A stretch of 64,000 nucleotides of DNA from VXYL01 sp965199875 (GTDB taxonomy: Bacteria; Pseudomonadota; Gammaproteobacteria; Pseudomonadales; Azotimanducaceae): contig OZ241346.1 of the NCBI GenBank assembly GCA_965199875.1, positions 3,534,001 to 3,598,000 on the forward strand, given 5' to 3'. Below are positions 33,447 to 41,918 of the stretch, in pieces. A model generated the notes under the pieces. That model did no database searches, had not been told where the DNA came from, and saw nothing but the letters and a program-made list of their open reading frames with translations. Positions within the stretch are counted from its first letter, which is position 1. Each line of letters begins with the position of its first letter. A program made the position numbers and the translations under genes.

Positions 33447-34363
33447 TGGCCGCTCGCGCTGAACTGGTCCTGGTACTTCCCGGCGGCCTTCAAGCGCTGG
33501 TAGCGCCACTCCCACGGCGATTCGCGCAGCCGGTTGGGGCCGTTGCGAATGTCGAAGCCGAGGTCCGCGGCCTGCGGGTAGTGGCTGTAGATCATCATCC
33601 GCCGGGGCGCGCCGGAAGTGTTCGGGCCGGAGGTGTGTATGAGGCAGCTGTGGAAGAACATCACCGAACCCGCCGGCGCCAGCACCGGCACCGCGCTTCC
33701 CGGGTCCACGGTTCCGGGAGGCACCTCCAGGCCGTTCTGCACGCGCCGATGTTCGACGTGTTGCCGGTGGGTGCCTGGAAACACCTGGATCGGGCCGTTG
33801 TCCGCTCGGCAGTCGTCGATGGCGATGGCGGACGAGACGATGGCCTTGGGATAGCCGTTGTACTGGTAGTAGGCCCAGTCGTTGTGGACTGGAAAGCGGT
33901 CGTCGTCCTCGGGCGTGCGGAAGACGTCCATGGACGCGAGGCCGGGAAGGGGTTGCTTGTAGTTGAGCTTCTCCTCCATCAGCACGGGTTCGTCGTTCAT
34001 CAGCGACGCCATCGGGGCGAGCAGACGTTGATCCGAGGAGAAGCGCGCCAAGTCGAGGCCAAGGTCCGCAATAGGCTGGATCTTGCGCACCAGGGGCGTG
34101 CCGTCGGCTTGTCGGCGGATGTCCAGCCGTCGGCTGTGGCGTCGATTGGCAAGCGACGAGTTGACGATCAGTTCAAGGATGAAATCGGCGTCCGAACGCA
34201 TGGCGGCCACCTCGTCCGCACTGAATGCGTTCGGCAGCACGACGTAGCCGTCGCGTCCGAATGCCCTGCGCAGGTTGTCGGAGTCGGTTGTCGAGTCGTC
34301 GGGCGAGCCAGCGACGCCGGAGGCGTCGGTCGCTCGTTTGGCCTGTCGAATGGCGACGTTCAC
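33443..34363 (-). CDS. PhyH-family Fe(II)/2-oxoglutarate dioxygenase
   Basis: The 306-residue protein belongs to the phytanoyl-CoA dioxygenase (PhyH) family, which hydroxylate substrates with oxygen and 2-oxoglutarate. The facial triad is visible: His-Asn-Asp in FPVHNDWAYYQY (first His and Asp ligands) and a distal His in LIHTSGPN, with an arginine a few residues on (APRRMM) that would bind 2-oxoglutarate. The N-terminus contains GYVVLPNAFSADEVAAM, a typical PhyH opening. Starts at GTG (34363) with TATGAT 6 nt upstream and no ribosome binding site. The C-terminal end overlaps the GH4 start by 4 bp. The substrate is unknown. Confidence 0.9.
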   Translation of the reverse strand: MNVAIRQAKRATDASGVAGSPDDSTTDSDNLRRAFGRDGYVVLPNAFSADEVAAMRSDADFILELIVNSSLANRRHSRRLDIRRQADGTPLVRKIQPIADLGLDLARFSSDQRLLAPMASLMNDEPVLMEEKLNYKQPLPGLASMDVFRTPEDDDRFPVHNDWAYYQYNGYPKAIVSSAIAIDDCRADNGPIQVFPGTHRQHVEHRRVQNGLEVPPGTVDPGSAVPVLAPAGSVMFFHSCLIHTSGPNTSGAPRRMMIYSHYPQAADLGFDIRNGPNRLRESPWEWRYQRLKAAGKYQDQFSASGQ

Positions 34364-34600
34364 GCGGCCATCATAGTGTCTTCCCTAGGCACTTCTCCAC
34401 CTGTCCCACACCTGCCCGCACGCGCTTGCCGGGCGAGGGAGGGCGTTTGCAGCCAAATCGCACCGATTCGCGCGGCAAAAGTGGAGGAAGTCTGGAATCG
34501 CACCTCCTAACCGTTTGATGCATAGCGCTATTTCACGCCTGTAACAATTTCGTACCCGGTTTTGCCCAGGTTGGGCACACTCGATGCGCTAGGATTCGAC

Positions 34601-34716
34601 GCCTCACTAGTCGGGCGGTGGAAGGCCTTCGACACGCACCGAAGGGTGCGAAGGACATCAAAGCAATTGCCGGCTCCCGTGCCAGCTCTCGCATCCAGCG
34701 GCCCGACTAGTGAGGC
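34601..34716. repeat. 116-bp element with perfect 15-bp terminal inverted repeats and an inner hairpin
   Basis: GCCTCACTAGTCGGG (34601-34615) is perfectly mirrored by CCCGACTAGTGAGGC (34702-34716). Inside, CGCACC-GAAG-GGTGCG (34635-34650) is a perfect hairpin, itself nested between CCTTCG and CGAAGG. The whole resembles a small non-coding transposable element (MITE-like) or a structured RNA. It lies in the 397-bp gene-free stretch between PhyH (34363) and the thiolase gene end (34761); apart from it and a small TGCCCA/TGGGCA hairpin near 34563-34577, I see nothing in that stretch. Confidence 0.55.
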
Positions 34717-34760
34717 CACACAAGGGCCTTGACGCTGGACCAACGCGGCGCCGTCGGCCG

Positions 34761-35894
34761 CTACGGCTGGACGTTGCCCATGACGATGCAGCCGCTGGCC
34801 GCGAACATGCCGCCAACCCCCAGGCAGACGGACACTTCGGCGCCGGGTACTTGCGCCGGGGCGGTGCCGCGCATCTGCCGCACGCTCTCCTGCAAGGCGT
34901 ACATGCCGTACATGCCGGAGTGCATGTACGACAGGCCGCCGCCGTTGGTGTTCAGCGGCAGTTTGGCGCCGGGGCGGGTATTGCCGTCCTCGATGAACGC
35001 CGCTGCCTCGCCGCGCGCGCAGAAGCCCAGGTCCTCCAGCCCCCAGATGGGCAGGTGCGCGAAGGCGTCGTAGACCATCAGATGGTCCACGTCGGCGTGG
35101 CCGATGCCGGCGGAGCGGAAGGCTTCGGAACCGGCGATGCGAAACGCCTGGGAACTGGTGAGGTCCTTCATCTGGCTGACCATCGGCGTTTCCACGCTCT
35201 CGCCGCTGCCGAGGATGTACACCGGCTTGTTGGGGAAGTCCTTGGCGCGTTCCGCGGAGGTGAGAATCAAGGCGCCGCCGCCATCGGTGACCAGACAGCA
35301 CTCCAGCAGGTGGAACGGATAGGCGATCATGCGCGAGTTCAGCACGTCGTCGACGGTGATGGGCTCGCGGTAGGACGCGCGCGGGTTCATTCCGGCCCAC
35401 TCGCGCTGCACCACGGCCACCATCGCCAGCTGTTCGTGGGTCATGCCGTAGCGCTTCATGTAGCGCAGCACGCCGATGGTGAACATGGTGGTCGGACCCA
35501 TCGGCCCGTAGGGCATCTCGAACTGCGCCGGCAAGGAGGCGCGGCTGCCGCCTCCGCCGCCGCGGCCAACGCCGGAGCGTCCGCTTTCGCCGTGGGTGAC
35601 GAGAACGGTGTCCGCATAGCCGGCCTCGATGGCGGCTGCGGCATGGCGCACGTGCAGCATGAACGAGCAGCCGCCGACGGAGCTGCCGTCCACCCAGCGC
35701 GGCGCAATGCCCATGTAGTGGGCGATGGCGATGGGCGATTCGCCGGCGGTGGCGACGCCGTCGATGTCCTTGGCGGCAAGGCCGGCGTCCGCCAACGTGT
35801 TCAAGGCGGCGTCGGCGTGCAGCTGGATCTGGCTGGAGTCGGGAATCTTGCCGAGTTCGGTGGTTTCGGCGGCGCCGACGATGGCAACGGTCAT
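34761..35894 (-). CDS. Thiolase-fold lipid-transfer/acyltransferase-like protein
   Basis: The 377-residue protein has the thiolase fold seen in SCPx-type lipid-transfer proteins, opening with TVAIVGAAETTELGK. The histidine segment (SYMHSGMYGMYAL near 330-342) and the C-terminal glycine-rich loop GVGGMFAASGCIVM are present. At the place where thiolases have the nucleophilic cysteine (NxNxC motif) the sequence reads SSVGGCSFML, so the expected cysteine is replaced by serine while a cysteine appears four residues later. This is common in the DUF35-partnered steroid and acyl-CoA thiolase-like proteins, which act as heteromers. The DUF35 gene is 20 bp upstream, same strand. The upstream TTG/ATG extension is not family-like, so the ATG at 35894 is used. 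Confidence 0.85.
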   Translation of the reverse strand: MTVAIVGAAETTELGKIPDSSQIQLHADAALNTLADAGLAAKDIDGVATAGESPIAIAHYMGIAPRWVDGSSVGGCSFMLHVRHAAAAIEAGYADTVLVTHGESGRSGVGRGGGGGSRASLPAQFEMPYGPMGPTTMFTIGVLRYMKRYGMTHEQLAMVAVVQREWAGMNPRASYREPITVDDVLNSRMIAYPFHLLECCLVTDGGGALILTSAERAKDFPNKPVYILGSGESVETPMVSQMKDLTSSQAFRIAGSEAFRSAGIGHADVDHLMVYDAFAHLPIWGLEDLGFCARGEAAAFIEDGNTRPGAKLPLNTNGGGLSYMHSGMYGMYALQESVRQMRGTAPAQVPGAEVSVCLGVGGMFAASGCIVMGNVQP

Positions 35895-35914
35895 TGGGGC
35901 TCCTCGAAGTCGGC

Positions 35915-36325
35915 TCAAGCGGGCCGGAACAGCGGAATGGCGATGTCGCCGTGGTACTCGAAGGTGACGGTCAACGGCATGTCGAGCACCAGCGCTTCCG
36001 GCGTTTGCTCGCAGTCGACGATGTTGCTCATCATCGTCGGCCCTTCCTCAAGCTGAACCAGGGCGATGGCGTAGGGCGAGTCGAAGGAAGGATGCTGGCG
36101 CTGGTTGATGACGTAGCTCAGGAGCGATCCCCTGCCGCTGGCCGCGAACGCTTCGACGTTGCGCGAACTGCACGCGGGGCACAGCGGACGGGGCGGAAAG
36201 TAGACGTGCCCACAGTCGCGGCAACGTTGCAGACGCAGCTCGCCCTCCTTGATGCCGTCCCAGAAGTGCTGGGTTTCGGGGGTCGGCTGCGGCAGGGGCC
36301 GCGGCCGCTTGGCCGTGTCCGCCAT
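35915..36325 (-). CDS. DUF35 OB-fold protein with zinc ribbon, partner of the thiolase-like protein
   Basis: The 136-residue protein has the two-part structure of DUF35 (ChsH2-like) proteins: an N-terminal helix with FWDGIKEGELRLQRC, then a rubredoxin-like zinc ribbon with Cys35, Cys38, Cys49 and Cys52 (CRDCGH...CPAC), and an OB-fold from about 64 to the end. In characterised cases such proteins form a complex with thiolase-like or hydratase-like partners on acyl-CoA substrates. Its location immediately upstream of the thiolase-like gene (20 bp) supports a complex. A GAGGAAA sequence precedes the ATG. Confidence 0.88.
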   Translation of the reverse strand: MADTAKRPRPLPQPTPETQHFWDGIKEGELRLQRCRDCGHVYFPPRPLCPACSSRNVEAFAASGRGSLLSYVINQRQHPSFDSPYAIALVQLEEGPTMMSNIVDCEQTPEALVLDMPLTVTFEYHGDIAIPLFRPA

Positions 36326-36437
36326 GTGGTTTCCTCGTCGCCTAGGACAAAGCAGCGCAGCATAGCAGAGTCCGGTGCGCCGCCAACTTCGCAGGGCGCC
36401 GGGCGCATCGGCTCAGGGAAGGCCGCGATGGCGCTGG

Positions 36438-37325
36438 CTAGGCGAGGGCGCTTCCTCGCCGGCGCCGACTGCGTGCTTCGAGTGCCCGTTCAAAGCTCAC
36501 CAGACGACGAACGAGCGCGTTGTAGCGGGAGTGGGCGTCGGTGGACGTTTCGGCGACGGCTTCGTAGAGCGCCAGTTCCGGTTGCGCCGGCCAGCCGGGT
36601 GCTTCGGGCACGGCCAGGCCCGCCGCCCGCAGCCGTCGCGCCCCGATGGCCACCAACAGCGCCTCTTCGGTGAACTCTTCGCGCCGCCCCTCGGCAAGGG
36701 CGCCGAGGGCATCCAGTCCGGCAAGCACCAGTTCCGCTCCCGGCAGGTCTGCCAAGGCAAGCTGCGCCGCCTCCGGCGTCATGGCCACTTGCCGCCAGCC
36801 ATTTGCGCACATGGCCAAGCCCACTCGATGCGCGAAGGAAACGGAGTCGACGGCCGGATAGCGCGGCAGTTCGCTCTCGATGGCATCGAACAGCGTTTGC
36901 AAACGCTGCGGGTCCACCAGGCCGCGCTGGTGCATGGCGCGAACGTCGCCCCAGTCCTGTTCGTGGGCGCGCTCGATCTTCGCCAGCGCCTGAGCGTAGA
37001 AGTCGTAGTGGAAGAACTGCACGAAGCCGCGCTGCGCAACGCGCGGACTGCGCAGCGGCCAGTCGGACAAGGGCGGGATGAAGTCGTCCGGCGCTGCCAG
37101 TTCCACGTTCATGTCGAGCGCTTCCTTGGCCTGGGCGATGGCTTGAAAGACGCCCGGCGGCTCCGGCGCCAGCTTCAGATCCACGTCCACCGTGGTAGCG
37201 CGCCAGCCGACGAGCACCGCGGATGCGCCGCCGACGAGGTAGACCCGCCCGGGCCCACGCGACTCCTTGCCCAGCAGCTCCATGAGCAGACGTACCTTGG
37301 CGGCAGTGCTGACTTCCCGGCGCAT
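36438..37325 (-). CDS. Nucleotidyltransferase of DUF6036/AbiEii type fused to an extra C-terminal domain
   Basis: The 295-residue protein starts with a minimal nucleotidyltransferase: VGGASAV at 31-37 and TTVDVDL with Asp47 and Asp49 as metal-binding aspartates, then NVELAAPDDFIPPL and HYDFYAQALAKIERAHEQDWGDV. That domain is complete by about residue 165 (RYPAVD), where related proteins, as I recall them, end. Here the frame continues for another 130 residues of helical sequence with an LVLAGLDALGALAEGRR-like stretch and a basic tail RSRRRRG, so it looks like a fusion. Such nucleotidyltransferases occur in toxin-antitoxin (AbiEii-like) modules; no separate antitoxin gene is visible. The start could be 37385 or 37325; the latter fits the family better. 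Confidence 0.7.
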   Translation of the reverse strand: MRREVSTAAKVRLLMELLGKESRGPGRVYLVGGASAVLVGWRATTVDVDLKLAPEPPGVFQAIAQAKEALDMNVELAAPDDFIPPLSDWPLRSPRVAQRGFVQFFHYDFYAQALAKIERAHEQDWGDVRAMHQRGLVDPQRLQTLFDAIESELPRYPAVDSVSFAHRVGLAMCANGWRQVAMTPEAAQLALADLPGAELVLAGLDALGALAEGRREEFTEEALLVAIGARRLRAAGLAVPEAPGWPAQPELALYEAVAETSTDAHSRYNALVRRLVSFERALEARSRRRRGSALA

Positions 37326-37518
37326 GGCGTGCAGGGCGACCCGTTCGGCTGCTTGCCCGCCGAGTATGTTCCGCGTCGCTGCCAAGGTTCAACGTTGCGT
37401 GCAGGCATTGCGGTGGAGCAGGTGCGCTCGGCGGCGTGGCCGCGGCGTCGCGGCGTTGACCTTGTGCGCCGCTTCAACAATAGTGGTACTCGTCCAAGGG
37501 TTTGCGAGGCAACGAAAC

Positions 37519-38190
37519 GTGACGCTGCGCATCGTCGGCGCTGGCTTCGGACGCACCGGAACGCTGTCCTTGAAGAAGGCGCTGGAAACCCTCGGCTTCG
37601 TCAAGTGCTACCACATGGCGGAAGTGGCCGAGCATCCGCAACACGTGGAGCTTTGGCGCGCCGCCTGGCGTGGCGAAGACCCGTGGGGCGAACTCTTCGA
37701 CGGCTACCAGGCGGCGGTGGACTGGCCCGTGGCGGCATTCTGGAAGCGTTTGCTGCACGTCTACCAGGACGCCAAGGTGGTGCTCACCGTGCGCGATGCC
37801 GAAGGCTGGTACGAAAGCGCGGCGGCAACGATCTTCAAGTCGATGAAGGACGGCCTGCGCTCCCCGGACGCCAACCTTCGGCAACGCTTGGAGATGGCCC
37901 GGGAGATCATCGTCGATGGCACCTTCGGCGGCGATCTGGACGACCGCGCCAACGCCATCGCGGTCTACGAGGCGAACGTCGCCGAGGTGCGGCGGCAGGT
38001 TCCCGCCGAGCGTCTGCTCGTGTTCGATCCCAAGGACGGCTGGGAACCCCTTTGCCGAAGCCTCGGCCTCGCCGTTCCCGACGAACCCTACCCGCACATC
38101 AACACCACCAGCGAGTTCGTTCGCCGCTGGCGGGGAGGGCCGCCAAACCGCAGCATGGGCGGCATGGAACAGCCCCGGGAGGCGCCGTGA
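37519..38190 (+). CDS. Sulfotransferase-family P-loop protein
   Basis: The 223-residue protein resembles sulfotransferase-like proteins of bacteria that are often misannotated as epimerases. The P-loop-like PAPS-binding segment GAGFGRTGTLSLKKALE opens at residue 7, followed by GFVKCYHMAEVAEHP, a VVLTVRDAEGWYESAAAT strand-helix with the 3'-phosphate-binding Arg, and a C-terminal RRW segment. It should transfer sulfate from PAPS, or a related group, to an unknown hydroxyl. Starts at GTG with GAGG 9 nt upstream. Its stop overlaps the start of hslR (GTGA), so the two are translated in series. Confidence 0.78.
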   Translation: MTLRIVGAGFGRTGTLSLKKALETLGFVKCYHMAEVAEHPQHVELWRAAWRGEDPWGELFDGYQAAVDWPVAAFWKRLLHVYQDAKVVLTVRDAEGWYESAAATIFKSMKDGLRSPDANLRQRLEMAREIIVDGTFGGDLDDRANAIAVYEANVAEVRRQVPAERLLVFDPKDGWEPLCRSLGLAVPDEPYPHINTTSEFVRRWRGGPPNRSMGGMEQPREAP

Positions 38191-38597
38191 GCAGCGCCGA
38201 AGACGCCGGGCTGCGCCTCGACAAGTGGCTTTGGGCGGCGCGCTTCTACAAGAGCCGCGGTCTTGCCAAGGCTGCCGTCGAAGGCGGCAAGGTACATCTG
38301 AACGGCGCCAGGGTGAAGGCGGCGAAGACGGTTGCGGTTGGCGACGCGCTGACCGTGACGCGAGGCGAGACCGTGCAGACGGTGATCGTCACGGGCATCG
38401 CGGCAAGGCGCGGCAGCGCCCGGCTTGCGGCGGCGCTGTATGCGGAAACCGCGGACTCCATCGATCGACGCGAGAAGATCCGAGCGGAAAGGCGGATGCT
38501 GCGCCTCGGCCTGACCGCGCCGAAGCGCCGCCCCGACAAGCATCAGCGGCGGGCGCTGCGAACGCTGAAGGAGGCCGATACGGTCGACGAGGCGTAG
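38187..38597 (+). CDS. hslR: Ribosome-associated heat-shock protein Hsp15
   Basis: Hsp15 binds free 50S subunits carrying a nascent chain and helps recycle them after stress. The 136-residue protein has the S4 RNA-binding domain near the start (RLDKWLWAARFYKSRGLA at 10-27, then EGGKVHLNGARVKAAKTV) and a basic C-terminal tail with RRPDKHQRRALRTLKE. Length matches E. coli Hsp15 (133). It sits directly before pckA, as in many gammaproteobacteria, and overlaps the sulfotransferase stop (GTG at 38187, with GGGAGG 4 nt upstream). Confidence 0.93.
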   Translation: MSSAEDAGLRLDKWLWAARFYKSRGLAKAAVEGGKVHLNGARVKAAKTVAVGDALTVTRGETVQTVIVTGIAARRGSARLAAALYAETADSIDRREKIRAERRMLRLGLTAPKRRPDKHQRRALRTLKEADTVDEA

Positions 38598-38729
38598 CTG
38601 GAAGAGGGCCGCGGGTACCGGCAGACCATGCTCTTTTGCGTGCCGGCGAAGGATCCCAAGTGGCCGCCTGGTGCGAAACGTCCACGTCGTTTCGTGTAAA
38701 CTGCCGCGCATCCGCTTGAACGAACGGCC

Positions 38730-40337
38730 ATGGCCTTCAATCTGGACGCCCTCGCAAGGCAAACACCCTCGGAAAGCCCTGCCGAGGACGCGCTCGCCAG
38801 CGTCGAACCCCGGGTTTGGCGCGATCTGCCGAGCGCCGTCCTGGCGGAACGGGCGGTGCTGCGCGGCGAAGGCCGCTTCGCCAGCAACGGCGCCGTGGTG
38901 GTGGCCACGGGCAAGCGCACCGGGCGCTCGCCGAAGGATCGCTTCATCGTCCACGAACCGGCCAGCGCCCCGCACATCGACTGGGGCAGCGTCAATCAGC
39001 CGGTTTCGCCGCAGGTGTTCGCAGCCCTCTGGGAGCGGGTGCAGGCGCACCTCCGCCAGCGCGAAACCTACGTCGCGTCGCTGCACGTCGGCGCCCACGA
39101 GGAACACTACCTGCCCGTCCGCGTCACCACCGAGTACGCATGGCATGCCTTGTTCGCGAAGGCCCTGTTCATCAGTCCGGAAGTCCACAATCCCCGCCGC
39201 AAGCCGGCCTGGGAAGTGCTGAACGCGCCGGAGTTCGTCTGCGACCCGGCCCGGGACGGCACCGCCTCGGACGCGACGGCGATGATCGACTTCGCCGCCC
39301 GGCGCGTGCTCCTGGCGGGGCTGCGCTACGCCGGCGAGATGAAGAAGGCGCTGTTCGCCGTGCAGAACTATCTGCTGCCGGAGCACGACGTGCTGCCCAT
39401 GCACTGTTCGGCGAACGTCGGCGCGCAGGGCGACGTGACGCTGTTCTTCGGCCTCTCCGGCACCGGCAAGACGACGCTCTCCGCGGATCCCCAGCGGCTG
39501 CTCATCGGCGACGACGAACATGGCTGGGGAGAAGGCACCGTGTTCAACCTTGAAGGCGGCTGCTACGCGAAGTGCATCGGCCTGACGCGGGCCAAGGAAC
39601 CGCTGATCTTCGACGCCATCCGCTTCGGCGCCATCGCCGAAAACGTCGTCATCGACGACCTTAGCCGCGAACCGGACTACGCCGACTCGTCCCTCACCGA
39701 AAACACCCGCGCCTGCTATCCGCGCGCCAACATCGACGCGAAAGTCGCCGAAAACCGTGCCGGAGAACCCAACGCCGTCATCTTCCTGACTTGCGACCTG
39801 AGCGGCGTGCTGCCGCCGGTCTCGGTGCTGTCGAAGGAAGCCGCGGCGTACCATTTCCTCTCTGGCTACACGGCGACGGTGGGCTCCACGGTGGTGGATT
39901 CGACCCAGCCCTACTCGGCCACGTTTTCGACTTGCTTCGGCGCCGCCTTCTTCCCGCGGCCGGCCTCGGTGTACGCCGACCTGCTGATGAAGCGCATCGG
40001 CCGGTTCGGCTCGCAGGTCTTCCTGGTGAATACCGGCTGGACCGGCGGCGGCTACGGCGTTGGCCGGCGTTTCGACATCGACGACACCCGCGCCGTCGTC
40101 CACGCCATTCAGTCCGGCGCCTTGAGCGGCGTTGAAACCCGGCATCTGGACGGCCTCAATCTCGACATTCCCGTGCGCGTGCCGGGTGTGGACCCGCGCC
40201 TGCTGAACCCTAGGGACGCATGGCGAAGCGAAGACGCCTACGATCAAGCAAGCGCCGGCCTGGTAGCCCAGTTCGTCGCCAACTTCAAGAAGTTCGCCGT
40301 GGATCGACCGATCGTCGACGCCGGGCCTCGCTGCTAG
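38730..40337 (+). CDS. pckA: Phosphoenolpyruvate carboxykinase (ATP)
   Basis: PckA converts oxaloacetate and ATP to phosphoenolpyruvate, CO2 and ADP, the first step of gluconeogenesis, in the cytosol. The 535-residue protein has the family motifs: ATP-binding FFGLSGTGKTTLS near 239-251, the metal-binding LIGDDEHGWGE near 258-268, and TGKRTGRSPKDRF near 60-72. NTGWTGGGYGVGRR near the C-terminus is also conserved. The length is usual for the ATP type (about 540). Gene order hslR-pckA is the common gammaproteobacterial one; gshA begins 6 bp after the stop. No Shine-Dalgarno sequence is strong; GAACGAACGGCC precedes the ATG. Confidence 0.97.
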   Translation: MAFNLDALARQTPSESPAEDALASVEPRVWRDLPSAVLAERAVLRGEGRFASNGAVVVATGKRTGRSPKDRFIVHEPASAPHIDWGSVNQPVSPQVFAALWERVQAHLRQRETYVASLHVGAHEEHYLPVRVTTEYAWHALFAKALFISPEVHNPRRKPAWEVLNAPEFVCDPARDGTASDATAMIDFAARRVLLAGLRYAGEMKKALFAVQNYLLPEHDVLPMHCSANVGAQGDVTLFFGLSGTGKTTLSADPQRLLIGDDEHGWGEGTVFNLEGGCYAKCIGLTRAKEPLIFDAIRFGAIAENVVIDDLSREPDYADSSLTENTRACYPRANIDAKVAENRAGEPNAVIFLTCDLSGVLPPVSVLSKEAAAYHFLSGYTATVGSTVVDSTQPYSATFSTCFGAAFFPRPASVYADLLMKRIGRFGSQVFLVNTGWTGGGYGVGRRFDIDDTRAVVHAIQSGALSGVETRHLDGLNLDIPVRVPGVDPRLLNPRDAWRSEDAYDQASAGLVAQFVANFKKFAVDRPIVDAGPRC

Positions 40338-40343
40338 GCACCG

Positions 40344-41918
40344 TTGACCGACTCCCTGGCAACCGCGCTGGCGGCGCTTCGCGGTCGGCCTGAACTGGCG
40401 ATGCTCAAACGCGGCATCGAAAAGGAAAGCCTGCGCGTCGCGCCGGACGGCGCACTGGCGCAAACCGCCCATCCGGCGGCCCTCGGCTCGCCGTTGACGC
40501 ATCCCCACATCACCACGGACTTCAGCGAAGCCCAGCTGGAACTCATCACCGGCGTTCACGGCAGCGCGGACGCCGCCTTGACGGAACTGTTCGACATTCA
40601 CGCCTACGTCCACGCCAGCGTGGACCGCGAAATGCTCTGGGCGGCCAGCATGCCCTGCCTGCTCGACCGCGAAGACGACATTCCCATCGCTCGCTTCGGC
40701 ACCTCCAACGTCGGTCGATCGAAAACCGTCTACCGCATCGGCCTCAGCCACCGCTACGGGCGCCGAATGCAGGCCATCAGCGGCATCCACTACAACTTCT
40801 CTCTGCCGCCGGCGCTTTGGCCGGCGCTGGCGGCCAGCCGCGGGGAAAGCGCGGACCAGGACTTCGTCACCCGCGCCTATCTCGGCTTGATCCGCAACTT
40901 CCGACGCTGTTCCTGGCTCTTGATCTACCTGTTCGGGGCGTCTCCGGCGGTGTGCAAGTCGTTCGTCGCGGGGGTCGATGCCGGCTTGCAGTCCCTCGAC
41001 GAGGGAACGTTCTACCTGCCCCATGCCACGTCGCTGCGCATGGGCGGGCTTGGCTATCAGAGCGCCGCGCAGTCGTCGCTGCACGTCTCGTTCAACAGCC
41101 TGGAGCAATACGCCGCGTCCATGCGTCCGGCGCTGACCACGCCCTACCCGGCCTACGAAGCGATCGGCTTGCGCGCCGAGCGCGGGGACGAAGAGGACGA
41201 GTACCGGCAGCTTTCGACGGCGCTGTTGCAGATCGAGAACGAGTTCTACGGCGTCATCCGCCCGAAACGCCGCACCCGCACCGGCGAGCGGCCGCTGACG
41301 GCGCTGCACGAACGCGGCGTCGAGTACGTCGAAGTGCGCTCCTTGGACCTGGACCCGTTCCAGCCGCTCGGCATCGATGCGGCCAGCTGCCGCTTTCTGG
41401 ACGTCTTTCTGCTGCGCTGCCTGCTTGAAGAGAGCCCGCCGGAAGGCGCCGAGGAATCGGCCGCGGTCGCCGCCAACCAGCTTGCGGTGGTGGAACGGGG
41501 TCGGCTTGCCGGCCTGACGCTTGCCTGCGGCGCCGGAGAAGCGCCGCTGGCAGCCTGGGCGGAAGACATCCTGGACGCCTGCGGGCGCGTGGCGCAAACC
41601 ATCGACGAGGCCGCCGGAAACGATCTGCACAGCGCCGCGGTCGCCTTGCAGCGGCGCAAGGTAGCCAACGCCGAGCTAACGCCCTCGGCGCGGATTCTCG
41701 CTGCCATGCGCGGCAAGGCGCCTTTCTTCCGCTTCGCGCTGCAGCAGTCCGCGGCGCACCGGCGCTGGTTTGCGCAGCGCCCCCTTGCGGCTGGCCGCGG
41801 CGCGGAACTGGAGGCGATCAGCGAACGGTCGCTGCGCGACCAGGCGCTGGCGGAGCGCGCCGATGGCGAAGACTTCGACGCCTATCTGCGCCGCTACATG
41901 CGGCTTGCCCCGGCGTGA
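40344..41918 (+). CDS. gshA: Glutamate-cysteine ligase, gammaproteobacterial type
   Basis: GshA joins glutamate and cysteine with ATP, the first and rate-limiting step of glutathione synthesis. The 524-residue protein matches the gammaproteobacterial type: KRGIEKESLRVAPDG near 22-36, the HITTDFSEAQLELITGVHG region, PCLLDREDDIPIARFGTSNVGR, and GRRMQAISGIHYNFSLP near 137-153. The C-terminal region has the normal alpha-helical end. The first codon is TTG at 40344, only 6 bp after pckA; no better start lies in frame. Its stop overlaps the acpH start (GTGA), so pckA, gshA and acpH look like one transcriptional unit. Confidence 0.95.
   Translation: MTDSLATALAALRGRPELAMLKRGIEKESLRVAPDGALAQTAHPAALGSPLTHPHITTDFSEAQLELITGVHGSADAALTELFDIHAYVHASVDREMLWAASMPCLLDREDDIPIARFGTSNVGRSKTVYRIGLSHRYGRRMQAISGIHYNFSLPPALWPALAASRGESADQDFVTRAYLGLIRNFRRCSWLLIYLFGASPAVCKSFVAGVDAGLQSLDEGTFYLPHATSLRMGGLGYQSAAQSSLHVSFNSLEQYAASMRPALTTPYPAYEAIGLRAERGDEEDEYRQLSTALLQIENEFYGVIRPKRRTRTGERPLTALHERGVEYVEVRSLDLDPFQPLGIDAASCRFLDVFLLRCLLEESPPEGAEESAAVAANQLAVVERGRLAGLTLACGAGEAPLAAWAEDILDACGRVAQTIDEAAGNDLHSAAVALQRRKVANAELTPSARILAAMRGKAPFFRFALQQSAAHRRWFAQRPLAAGRGAELEAISERSLRDQALAERADGEDFDAYLRRYMRLAPA

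Noticed and set aside
38088..41630. Very long open frame (1180 codons) on the minus strand
   Set aside because: It is antisense to hslR, pckA and gshA, which are clear genes; its translation has no family resemblance and is a product of high GC codon bias.
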